Assembly (NCBI GenBank): GCA_002477595.1
Contig: DLQN01000037.1
Span: 1 to 24,166, forward strand
Reading direction: 5' to 3'
Length of the DNA stretch: 24,166 bases
From: Roseivirga sp. UBA7431
GTDB taxonomy: Bacteria; Bacteroidota; Bacteroidia; Cytophagales; Cyclobacteriaceae
The notes under the pieces were generated by a model, which was not told the origin of the DNA, did no database searches, and saw nothing but the letters and a program-made list of their open reading frames with translations. Shown piece after piece: positions 1-7,122 of this stretch. A program made the translations under genes and the position numbers. Positions within the stretch are counted from its first letter, which is position 1; the number at the start of each line of letters is the position of its first letter.

Positions 1-2174
1 AAGAGGTCTGCTTTTTCATACGTCACTCTGATTTTCTTTCCTGAGTTCAGTATGGATGGGTTTATGATAGTGACCTTGCCTTGCGCATAGTCTACCTGAA
101 AGTCCTGTCCTTCGACTAAAGGAGTTCCTCCAGCAGTTACAACCACGCTACCTTCGGCTACTTGAAAAGCGTTTAGGTTAATCTCACTGGATGAACCAGA
201 CTGAAGGCTCCCTTTAATGAAGAATTTATCCAATCTAGAGACTAATTGTGCATCCGCTTTTGTGGTACGGTAAAGGGTATCAAAGACGTATTTTTGCTTT
301 AAGAACTGCTCGCTTGGTAAAAACTGATCTTCAAGAGTTCTTCCGAAAGGCTCAAGTTTCGGGAATATCATATATCCACGGTCTTGGTTGATAGTAATTC
401 CTTCGACATAGTCAAAATTACCATCCTTTTGAGGGTCGCCATTTTGGTTCAGCTTATCCAACCCCATGATTTCAATCAACGGAATATCCTTTGTATTCTG
501 TCCTTCATGTAAGCTTGGGTTATCAATTCCGGTATCATCATCTCTATAAATCACTCTTAATTGGAAAGACTCACGTTCGATTTGAGCAGCATTGAGGTTA
601 TAGACGTTTTTCATCATCAAGTCCCATGTAGGCACTCTGGTATTGATTTTACTCGGACGTAATAGTTTCAAGAAAATGACTTCATCTTCAGTTCTATTCT
701 GATAGTCTTCAGTGAGTTCACCAACCTTTAAGTTTTGGCCACGGAAGTTGTATTCGTAAGAAACAGCTAGTACTTCATCATTGACTAATTGTCTGCTAAG
801 CGAGAGAAAACCAAGTTCTCTATTGAAGGTGTACTCCGAAGGGTCGAGTTTACGTGCGCCAGTTACACGTTCGAAATCCTGGCCTTTTTCAAGACCTTGA
901 CCTTCAAGAATAGTGCTTACTTGGTCTGACTGCCTAAGACTTGGGTTGTTTTGAAGGTTTTGGAAAAGGCTGTTTACATTATTGCCTGTTGGGGCATTGC
1001 TAGCACCACTACCCACAAATGCATTACCGTCTTGGAAGACATCGCCTTCACCAAGGTCCATTAATGCCACAAAGTTTCTTAAGGTTTGGGTATTACTCGT
1101 GCGATTTAGTACGTAGATCTCAATTCTACTGACCTGTAGTCCAGAGATGATAGACGGAATGCTTCGGTTCCAGCTTTCGTAGTTGTTGCGAAAAAATTGA
1201 CCAAGGAAGAAGTGGCGATTCTCATCATAGTCCGAAGCTCTAATTTCGAATTCGTTACGCTGAACGCCACCGTCAATTTCAATAGATTCTGAACTACCGC
1301 GTTGTGACGCTGCCAAGACTGTGGCGTAAAGCCGACCAAATTGTAATTGAGTTTTAAAGCCAAAAAGATTCTGACCACCTTGAATTAGGCTATTTGCGAT
1401 GGGCATGCTGACATTACCAATTTCTAGCGACTTGATAATATCTGATTCTAAACCACTGAACTCTACTTTTAACTCATTTTCAAAGTCAAAGGAATTATTG
1501 TTATCAAAATTGGCATTGAGCCTAAGTTTTGACCCAATGGTTCCTGACAAGTTCATCTGAATGTTTTGATCAAACTCAAAGGTTCCGTTACGCTGCTGAC
1601 GAATTGGAATTGCGGGGTTATCTACCCGTTGGAATCTTCCACCTAAATCAAGCTGTACAAAACCATTTGTGGTGATGAGTATCTGGTCTCCACCAAATAG
1701 GCGATCAAAGAATGGGTTCAAGGCGATCGGTGGAATGAGCTGGCCTCTATTACTGATGGCACTTTCACCATCGAGGGCTTTAGACTTTTCTCTGAAGAAT
1801 TCTCTATTGCCTTGTTCCAATCGTTTTTGTACTGCTTGATCAAAAGGTACAAGGGTAGCGGGGCGATAAAGCGATTGGCCAATTTGCTCGCTGAATACAA
1901 GGCTTTTTCCAGTATCTAGTGTTATTGTCTTATTAAGAAAGCTTCCATTATTAAACCATAATGGAGACGTTAGTGGACGTCTGTATAATGGATCTCCTAG
2001 TGGATAAAGCGGTCGGTATTTTGGAAAAGCAGACTTGACATATTTTGTCGTATCGGTCTTGGTCTTTGTTGTATCCTGGTTTTGAAAGTATCGGGCATAG
2101 GATGGTGTGTAAATGCCAGAAAGCATCACGCTAAAAAATGCGAGGACTAATATTTTCTTGTATTGCTGTATCAA
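1..2174 (-). CDS. sprA: SprA, type IX secretion translocon protein (N-terminal part, cut by window start)
   Basis: About 724 residues are visible; family members are roughly 2,300-2,500 residues, so this is the first third of the giant outer-membrane beta-barrel through which T9SS substrates leave the cell. The start is TTG at 2174: an in-frame TAA lies two codons upstream, and the first in-frame ATG (2126) would remove the basic head of the signal peptide. Residues 1-27 form a signal peptide (basic MIQQYKK, hydrophobic core, SYA cleavage). SprA hallmarks follow: NPFFDRLFGG, a long segment with FDFEN and GNVSMPIANSLI, GGQNLFG, NRHFFLGQFFRNNY, and SRIEIYVLNRT. The gene begins 16 nt after ruvA, the same ruvA-sprA order known from other Bacteroidota (e.g. 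Flavobacterium johnsoniae), so it is probably cotranscribed. Family assignment is by recalled similarity; the start is inferred. Confidence 0.93.
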   Translation of the reverse strand, partial: MIQQYKKILVLAFFSVMLSGIYTPSYARYFQNQDTTKTKTDTTKYVKSAFPKYRPLYPLGDPLYRRPLTSPLWFNNGSFLNKTITLDTGKSLVFSEQIGQSLYRPATLVPFDQAVQKRLEQGNREFFREKSKALDGESAISNRGQLIPPIALNPFFDRLFGGDQILITTNGFVQLDLGGRFQRVDNPAIPIRQQRNGTFEFDQNIQMNLSGTIGSKLRLNANFDNNNSFDFENELKVEFSGLESDIIKSLEIGNVSMPIANSLIQGGQNLFGFKTQLQFGRLYATVLAASQRGSSESIEIDGGVQRNEFEIRASDYDENRHFFLGQFFRNNYESWNRSIPSIISGLQVSRIEIYVLNRTSNTQTLRNFVALMDLGEGDVFQDGNAFVGSGASNAPTGNNVNSLFQNLQNNPSLRQSDQVSTILEGQGLEKGQDFERVTGARKLDPSEYTFNRELGFLSLSRQLVNDEVLAVSYEYNFRGQNLKVGELTEDYQNRTEDEVIFLKLLRPSKINTRVPTWDLMMKNVYNLNAAQIERESFQLRVIYRDDDTGIDNPSLHEGQNTKDIPLIEIMGLDKLNQNGDPQKDGNFDYVEGITINQDRGYMIFPKLEPFGRTLEDQFLPSEQFLKQKYVFDTLYRTTKADAQLVSRLDKFFIKGSLQSGSSSEINLNAFQVAEGSVVVTAGGTPLVEGQDFQVDYAQGKVTIINPSILNSGKKIRVTYEKADL

Positions 2175-2190
2175 GAGTTAAGAAAATACC

Positions 2191-2784
2191 TCACGCTGCT
2201 TTGAGTGCTAGTTTTATCAAATCTTCAAGGCTTATATCGCTGGAGCTTCCTTTCAAAATTTTATCTACGCTCTTCTGTGCAGCAGCTTTATTAATGCCTA
2301 GAGTTACTAACGCTGCTAGTGCCTCATTTCGTGTAGTATTTTGACGAGAAATTGGAAGATTCAGTAAGTCACCTCCAGAGTTGTCTTTACCGACCTTATC
2401 TTTCAGTTCTAATATGATGCGTTGCGCGGTCTTTGTCCCAATGCCTTTTACTCCCTGAATAGTCCCTACATCCTCACTTAATATTGCTTGCTCAACTTCC
2501 TGAGGGGTCAGTGATGAAAGTACCATTAGGCCTGTTGAAGGACCAACACCGGAGATAGATACTAAGTGTAAGAAGGTTTGTTTTTCATATATATCTGCAA
2601 AGCCGAATAAAATCTGAGCGTCTTCTTTGACATGAAAATGAGTGAAAAGTTGAATATTCTCTTGGTCCTTGATCTTTGAAAAAGTGTTGAGAGATATTTT
2701 TACTTCGTATCCAACGCCATTAATGTCTAAAATGACAAAAGTAGGGTCTTTGTGAGCCAATTTTCCCTTGAGATAAGCGAACAT
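2191..2784 (-). CDS. ruvA: Holliday junction branch migration protein RuvA
   Basis: RuvA tetramers bind Holliday junctions and load the RuvB motor during recombinational repair. The 197-residue product has the usual RuvA length and order: an N-terminal OB-fold beginning MFAYLKGKLAHK, tandem helix-hairpin-helix motifs in the middle (LVSISGVGPSTGLMVLS and IQGVKGIGTKTAQRIILELKDK), and a C-terminal domain III ending KLALKAA that contacts RuvB. The frame stays open upstream to another ATG at 2820, but the extra 12 residues are hydrophobic and unlike the family, whose members begin MIAYLKG, so 2784 is preferred. RuvB and RuvC are not in the window. sprA follows after 16 nt. Upstream is a 105-nt gap holding a 16-bp palindrome. 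Confidence 0.95.
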   Translation of the reverse strand: MFAYLKGKLAHKDPTFVILDINGVGYEVKISLNTFSKIKDQENIQLFTHFHVKEDAQILFGFADIYEKQTFLHLVSISGVGPSTGLMVLSSLTPQEVEQAILSEDVGTIQGVKGIGTKTAQRIILELKDKVGKDNSGGDLLNLPISRQNTTRNEALAALVTLGINKAAAQKSVDKILKGSSSDISLEDLIKLALKAA

Positions 2785-2863
2785 AGTTTTGGTTAAAGGA
2801 GCTAAAAACAAAAATGGCAAGTCTAAGTTGCCATAATGTTTAAAATTAAGAAGAATACCTTAA

Positions 2864-2879
2864 CCTCAATCAATTGAGG
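2864..2879. promoter_or_regulatory. Perfect 7+7 palindrome between the DUF4837 gene and ruvA
   Basis: Arms cctcaat (2864-2870) and attgagg (2873-2879) are perfect inverted repeats around a 2-nt centre. It lies 10 nt past the DUF4837 stop codon and about 80 nt before the ruvA start. A 2-nt centre suits a dimeric protein-binding site better than an RNA hairpin, and there is no T-tract on the minus strand, so a terminator role is doubtful. It could be an operator or chance. Confidence 0.3.
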
Positions 2880-2889
2880 ATGAAATTCA

Positions 2890-3981
2890 CTAGCTGACTC
2901 TAAAGGTAGTTAAGAGAGATTCCATTTCTCTAATTAGCTCTCTATGGTCTTCACTCGGGTGAATAACGAAGCCTTCGATATAGTAAAGCCTTTCTGTCGT
3001 TTCATCTACGAATGTGTAGCTTACAAATGTGCCTCCAACAGAGAAGTTATTCGTCTTCCAGGCACCCTTCATTTCTACCGTGTACTGATCATTGAAGTTG
3101 ATGTTTCTAAAAACTGGGTCCATGTACTCCGTCTCAGTGATCATGAATGATTCTTTGTTTTCAGGGTCACCATAAATGTATTTTTTACCAACTTCATTAC
3201 GCAGCTTAATAATGTTTTCATATTTGAATTCATCCTGAGAAGTATAGGGCTTGCTGTAGACAAACAGGTTTTTGCTTGGGCCGACTGCTGGTAATGCCCT
3301 TACCCACATAAAATCATCCTCTAGAATAGAAAGCTCATAGCCAGCGGGGATTTTGATGTTGATACCCAGTCTGTCATTTACTTTTCTAAGGATCGTCTTT
3401 GATGCAGTTGACATCTTTATGGTGCTAGCCAATCGTTCCTTTTCAGCGATGTTGAAAAAGTTTTGAACGAGGGCTCTCTTTTCTTTTAAGTTTTTGATCA
3501 GTGTTGCATCGTCTTTGGCAAAAACCTGAAGGATCTTTTGACCTTTTGAGTACTTGTTTTCTGAGGTTTGCATAAATAGCTCAGGATCATTCACAATACG
3601 CTCTCTAGAGGCTTCGCTGAACGTGCCTTGCAGCCACTTGTCTGCAGCAGAAGTTCCTTCAAATGACGTAACATACACTAGATTTCGCGCCACTCTGAAG
3701 ATTCTATTGAATTCGAAAGGTTCGATTACTCGAATAGTGAACATTGGTTCTGGCCTGGTAAGACCAGGTACGGTTTCGCGAAATACTTCTTTGATGGCAT
3801 CCCCTAAAGCACCGTCATACTTTCTTTTATTAATGATGATAACAATTTCACCAGTTTCGCCAGAAGCATCTGGTAGGAACGATGTATTTTTCGCTTTTCC
3901 ATCGCCTACTTCTTGGTCGCCTTTTTTTCCACCACAGGCAACTAGGGTTACTAAAAACAGAAGGGCAAAAACCTTTTTCAT
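2890..3981 (-). CDS. DUF4837 family lipoprotein
   Basis: A 363-residue exported lipoprotein of unknown function. The start is ATG at 3981 (MKKVFALLFLVTLVAC); a GTG two codons earlier is possible but less natural. The lipobox LVAC places the lipidated cysteine at residue 16. After a short polar linker the mature part opens LPDASGETGEIVIII, then has VPGLTRPEPMFTIRVI and ARNLVYVTSF, a pattern I recognise as DUF4837, a family essentially limited to Bacteroidota. No catalytic motif is evident. It lies 81 nt downstream of the lytic transglycosylase gene on the same strand, and a good -7 promoter element sits just before its start, so it may begin its own transcript leading into ruvA and sprA. The envelope context suggests a cell-surface role, but the function is unknown. 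Confidence 0.8.
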   Translation of the reverse strand: MKKVFALLFLVTLVACGGKKGDQEVGDGKAKNTSFLPDASGETGEIVIIINKRKYDGALGDAIKEVFRETVPGLTRPEPMFTIRVIEPFEFNRIFRVARNLVYVTSFEGTSAADKWLQGTFSEASRERIVNDPELFMQTSENKYSKGQKILQVFAKDDATLIKNLKEKRALVQNFFNIAEKERLASTIKMSTASKTILRKVNDRLGINIKIPAGYELSILEDDFMWVRALPAVGPSKNLFVYSKPYTSQDEFKYENIIKLRNEVGKKYIYGDPENKESFMITETEYMDPVFRNINFNDQYTVEMKGAWKTNNFSVGGTFVSYTFVDETTERLYYIEGFVIHPSEDHRELIREMESLLTTFRVS

Positions 3982-3986
3982 AGTCA

Positions 3987-3994
3987 CAAATTTA
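3987..3994 (-). promoter_or_regulatory. Candidate -7 promoter element before the DUF4837 gene
   Basis: Minus-strand TAAATTTG matches the Bacteroidota TAnnTTTG -7 consensus exactly. Its last base is only 5 nt from the ATG at 3981, so transcription would begin at or almost at the start codon. A TTTG candidate for the -33 element lies about 13 nt upstream (4008-4011), shorter than the usual 17-23 nt spacer. In AT-rich sequence a match can be chance. Confidence 0.35.
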
Positions 3995-4068
3995 GTCTAT
4001 TCACAAACAAATGATTAATGAGAGGAATAACAAGTAAAATCTACTAAAAGTTTAGTTATAACGATATT

Positions 4069-5400
4069 CTACCCAACTCTTAGTTGCATTCCCGCTTTGA
4101 TAGAATTGCTTTTAAGACTGTTGAGTTCGCGTATTCTATCGATACTTAATCCCTTGTACATACGAGAAATATCCCATAAGGTGTCACCAGGCTGGACAAT
4201 ATGTAGCTTGGAATCGGGGATAGGTTGATTGACCAATCTCACGGTACTTTTCTCATAAAAGTCTGGACCAGTGTAAATGTTGAGTTTCTGGCCGACTCTA
4301 ATCATAGAGCCTCTAATTTTGTTCCAAGATTTGAGGTCTGCGAGACGGACGTTATGCTTTCGAGCAATGGTTCCAAGCACATCACCACTTCTTACCCGAT
4401 ATATCACTTTTTCTTTACCGAAGGTACCGCCGGGCATATTCTTGGCTAGCTTTTCGAATTCGGATTTGCCAGACTCGGCTTTTGCCAAGATTTGTATTTC
4501 ATTCTTTATGAAATCTTCTTTATAGGCTTTCGGTATTTTAAGCTCAAAGTTTTTTGCTTGCTCAGGGATTGCTCCTTTTTTGATTTCAGGATTCAGTTGT
4601 GTTAGCGTTTCAATCGGTATTCCACTTTCTTCTGCAAACGCTTTTAAGTAAACGAACTGGTTAGTCTTCACTCTATCGAAATCGGTCGGATAGAGAGGGT
4701 CTTCAGTATAAATATTATGTACGTCAGCATATTCCATCGCATAGACTATTGCTGCGAACTGCGGGACGTAAGAACGAGTCTCTCTTGGCAGGAAGCGATA
4801 CACTTTCCAAAAGTCGTTTTTATTGCCAGACCTTCTTATAGCCCTTTTTACGTTGCCAATGCCGCTGTTGTAGGCCGCCAGGGTAAGCTTCCAATCCTTA
4901 AAAACACCATAAAGCCATTTGATGTATAGACATGCAGCTTCCGTAGACTTCTCTGGGTCCATGCGTTCGTCAATGTACCAGTCGATTTTCAATCCTCTTT
5001 CGCGCGCTGTCGGAGCCATAAATTGCCAAAGGCCAACGGCCTGAGGACCAGAAGTCGCTTTTGGGTTTAAGCCTGACTCAATAATGGGCAGGTACTTGAG
5101 TTCTTGCGGTAAATCGTGCTTTTTTAAATACTTCTCAAAGATGGGGAAGTAGATTTCTTGTCGTCTTAACATTTCGCGCGTATATCCACGATCACGGACG
5201 GTAAAGTAATTGACAAATGCAGCTACGCTTTCGTTGAAAGCAATGTCTATTGTAAGATCTAGGTTGTTATAGCGCTCCTCAATACCAGCATATGGAATGT
5301 CGGGCATGTAATCATACACTTCGTACAAAGGCGTTTCTTCTTGAGCGAAAACGATCGTGAAGCAGAGACTAAGTACTAATATGATTTGGGACTTCCTCAT
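4069..5400 (-). CDS. mltD: MltD-like membrane-bound lytic murein transglycosylase with two LysM domains
   Basis: This enzyme cleaves peptidoglycan glycan strands non-hydrolytically, leaving 1,6-anhydro-MurNAc ends. The 443-residue protein has a signal peptide (residues 1-20, ending VFAQ), then an SLT domain at about 85-215. Catalytic Glu108 sits in YLPIIESGLNP, followed by AVGLWQFMAPTARERGL and LTLAAYNSGIGNVKRA, all standard for family 1D transglycosylases. Two C-terminal LysM domains (about 333-376, YRVRSGDVLGTIA; and 399-442, HIVQPGDTLWDIS) would anchor it on peptidoglycan. There is no lipobox cysteine as in Escherichia coli MltD, so it is probably periplasmic or held by LysM. It starts 4 nt after gatA and is almost certainly cotranscribed with it and tatA. 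Confidence 0.93.
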   Translation of the reverse strand: MRKSQIILVLSLCFTIVFAQEETPLYEVYDYMPDIPYAGIEERYNNLDLTIDIAFNESVAAFVNYFTVRDRGYTREMLRRQEIYFPIFEKYLKKHDLPQELKYLPIIESGLNPKATSGPQAVGLWQFMAPTARERGLKIDWYIDERMDPEKSTEAACLYIKWLYGVFKDWKLTLAAYNSGIGNVKRAIRRSGNKNDFWKVYRFLPRETRSYVPQFAAIVYAMEYADVHNIYTEDPLYPTDFDRVKTNQFVYLKAFAEESGIPIETLTQLNPEIKKGAIPEQAKNFELKIPKAYKEDFIKNEIQILAKAESGKSEFEKLAKNMPGGTFGKEKVIYRVRSGDVLGTIARKHNVRLADLKSWNKIRGSMIRVGQKLNIYTGPDFYEKSTVRLVNQPIPDSKLHIVQPGDTLWDISRMYKGLSIDRIRELNSLKSNSIKAGMQLRVG

Positions 5401-5404
5401 AAAC

Positions 5405-6835
5405 TCAAAAAGGTGTTTCTTCTTTTAATAGAGACTTCGAAATTGCAAAAAGTTTGTTTTCATCAAAAGCCCTTGACATAATTTGAATACCAATTGGTAA
5501 ATTATTTGAATCGTTCCCCATAGGAATTGAAATGGCGGGGATTCCCGTTACAGATGCCTGGACAGTAAATAAGTCTGCCATATACATTTCGAGCGGACTG
5601 TCTTGGTGTTGACCTAATTTGAACGCAGTAGTTGGTGTGGTTGGTATTACGATGAAGTCAAATTCAGAAAGGATTTTTTCTGTAGCTTCTTTAATGAGTT
5701 GTCTTGCTTTTTGTGCTTTAGTGAAATACGCATCATAATAGTCAGCGCTTAATACAAACGTCCCCAGCATTATTCTTCTTTGCACCTCTGGCCCGAAGCC
5801 TTCTGTTCGTGAAAGCTTATACATAGACTCTAGGTTGGTAGTGTCTATACTCCTGTGCCCGTAATGTGCCCCATCGTACCTAGAGAGGTTCGTGCTTGCT
5901 TCTGCAGTAGTCAATATGTAGTAGGCTGGTAGTATATAGTCTAGCAGGGGAAAGTCAATTTTTTGTAGATCATGCCCTTCATTAGCAAGCGTGTCGAGTG
6001 TTCTTTGTAAGACTGATTTTACTTCTTCTTGCACACCGTCACTCGTTATGGCTTCGCTGAGGTAGGCAATTTTATACGTTTGCTTGTCTGGGTTATCGTT
6101 GAATGCTTTAACTGGTTCTGAGGAAGAGGTACCATCCAATTTGTCTTTTCCAGCAATGACGGCCAATACAGTCGCATTGTCTTCAATGGACTTTGAAAAA
6201 ATTCCAATGGTGTCAAATGAAGAGGCATAGGCGAGAAGCCCCCATCTAGAAATCCGTGAATAGGTAGGTTTTAATCCAATAACACCGGTGAAGGCTGCAG
6301 GTTGTCTGACTGATCCGCCTGTGTCTGTTCCTAATGAAATCTGGCACATATCTGCTTGTACGGCAACTGCAGACCCTCCAGAAGACCCCCCTGGGACCCT
6401 CGAGTGATCAGCAGCGTTTCTTACGTTTCCATGAGCAGAGTTCTCGTTTGACGAACCCATTCCAAACTCGTCACAGTTTTGTCGGCCGATGACGATTGCA
6501 TCTTCATCCAACAGTCTTTGTACTGCTGTTGCTGTGATTTGAGATTCGAAACCTTTAAGGATGTTACTACTGCCTGATACCTGATGGTCTTGATAACAGA
6601 TCAGGTCTTTGATGCCAAAAATTAAGCCGGCTAACTTGCCGGCTTTGTTATGCTTTAACTTAAGGTCAATTGCTTTTGCTCGTTCTTTTGCCTCTTCAAT
6701 AAAAACCTCAATGAAAGCATTCAGGTCTTTGTTGTCTTCTATGTTTTTCAGGTAGTGCTCTACAAGAGCAAGGCAAGAGACTTTCTGTAGTCTAAGGTCG
6801 TTTTGAATCTCACCGAGACGATGATAATTCTTCAC
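5405..6835 (-). CDS. gatA: Aspartyl/glutamyl-tRNA(Asn/Gln) amidotransferase subunit A
   Basis: GatA is the amidase of the GatCAB complex: it releases ammonia from glutamine, which GatB uses to amidate misacylated Glu-tRNA(Gln) or Asp-tRNA(Asn). At 476 residues it is normal length. The amidase-signature triad is intact: Lys76 (FGIKDLI), cis-Ser151 in GGSSGGS and nucleophile Ser175 in DTGGSVRQPA; the 75- and 24-residue spacings are those of Staphylococcus aureus GatA (K79, S154, S178). The start codon is GTG, giving MKNYHRLGEIQNDLR, which fits the family N-terminus. It sits between tatA (14-nt gap) and mltD (4-nt gap). GatB and GatC are not in the window, as is common in this phylum. A terminator-like hairpin lies inside its coding sequence (6624-6645). 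Confidence 0.95.
   Translation of the reverse strand: MKNYHRLGEIQNDLRLQKVSCLALVEHYLKNIEDNKDLNAFIEVFIEEAKERAKAIDLKLKHNKAGKLAGLIFGIKDLICYQDHQVSGSSNILKGFESQITATAVQRLLDEDAIVIGRQNCDEFGMGSSNENSAHGNVRNAADHSRVPGGSSGGSAVAVQADMCQISLGTDTGGSVRQPAAFTGVIGLKPTYSRISRWGLLAYASSFDTIGIFSKSIEDNATVLAVIAGKDKLDGTSSSEPVKAFNDNPDKQTYKIAYLSEAITSDGVQEEVKSVLQRTLDTLANEGHDLQKIDFPLLDYILPAYYILTTAEASTNLSRYDGAHYGHRSIDTTNLESMYKLSRTEGFGPEVQRRIMLGTFVLSADYYDAYFTKAQKARQLIKEATEKILSEFDFIVIPTTPTTAFKLGQHQDSPLEMYMADLFTVQASVTGIPAISIPMGNDSNNLPIGIQIMSRAFDENKLFAISKSLLKEETPF
6624..6645 (-). other. Terminator-like hairpin inside the gatA coding sequence
   Basis: Perfect 8-bp inverted repeat (aagccggc at 6624-6631 and gccggctt at 6638-6645) with a 6-nt loop. 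On the gatA sense strand the stem, with a GCCGGC core, is followed by TTAATTTTT, which resembles an intrinsic terminator at about codons 64-72 (KAGKLAGLI). The sequence is constrained by coding, and the AGKLAGL amino-acid repeat alone could create it. Confidence 0.4.
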
Positions 6836-6849
6836 TTTGGCCTTATGAT

Positions 6850-7047
6850 TTATTTGTCAATTTCTTTACCTGCATCGTCTACCTCTTTCTTAATCTCTTT
6901 GGTAGCGTCTTTGAACTCTCTGATGCCTTTTCCAAAACCTCTTGCGAGATCAGGGATTTTCTTCGCACCAAATAATAGAAGAACGATGAATAAAATGACA
7001 AAAATCTCTGGTCCACCCGGCATTCCTAATGCTAATATTGTTTCCAT
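6850..7047 (-). CDS. tatA: Twin-arginine translocase subunit TatA/TatE family
   Basis: TatA oligomers form the pathway for folded proteins across the inner membrane after TatBC recognises a twin-arginine signal. The 65-residue protein has the minimal TatA architecture: a short periplasmic N-terminus, one transmembrane helix (about residues 14-28, [13 protein letters not shown]), the hinge [11 protein letters not shown], then an amphipathic helix ([20 protein letters not shown]) and a short charged tail. The brief tail argues for TatA rather than TatB. TatC is not in the window. It is 75 nt downstream of the EnvC-like gene, with a candidate promoter in the gap, and 14 nt upstream of gatA. Confidence 0.92.
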   Translation of the reverse strand: METILALGMPGGPEIFVILFIVLLLFGAKKIPDLARGFGKGIREFKDATKEIKKEVDDAGKEIDK

Positions 7048-7072
7048 GACGATGTACTTAGTTAATTATAAT

Positions 7073-7080
7073 CAAAGGTA
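7073..7080 (-). promoter_or_regulatory. Candidate -7 promoter element for tatA-gatA-mltD
   Basis: Minus-strand TACCTTTG matches TAnnTTTG exactly and lies 25 nt before the tatA ATG, in one of the few non-trivial gaps of this run. No convincing TTTG -33 element is seen at the usual distance. It would let tatA-gatA-mltD be transcribed independently of the upstream envelope genes. Confidence 0.4.
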
Positions 7081-7122
7081 GTTAAAATCTCTTACCAGTT
7101 CACGTAATTCTAGTGTCTAAGT

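Noticed and set aside
1106..1900. Short minus-strand frames at 1106-1378 and 1718-1900
   Set aside because: They are out-of-frame readings inside sprA, which reads through the region continuously.
3554..4018. A 154-codon plus-strand open frame opposite the DUF4837 gene
   Set aside because: It lies antisense to a recognisable lipoprotein gene and its translation has no recognisable domain or signal.
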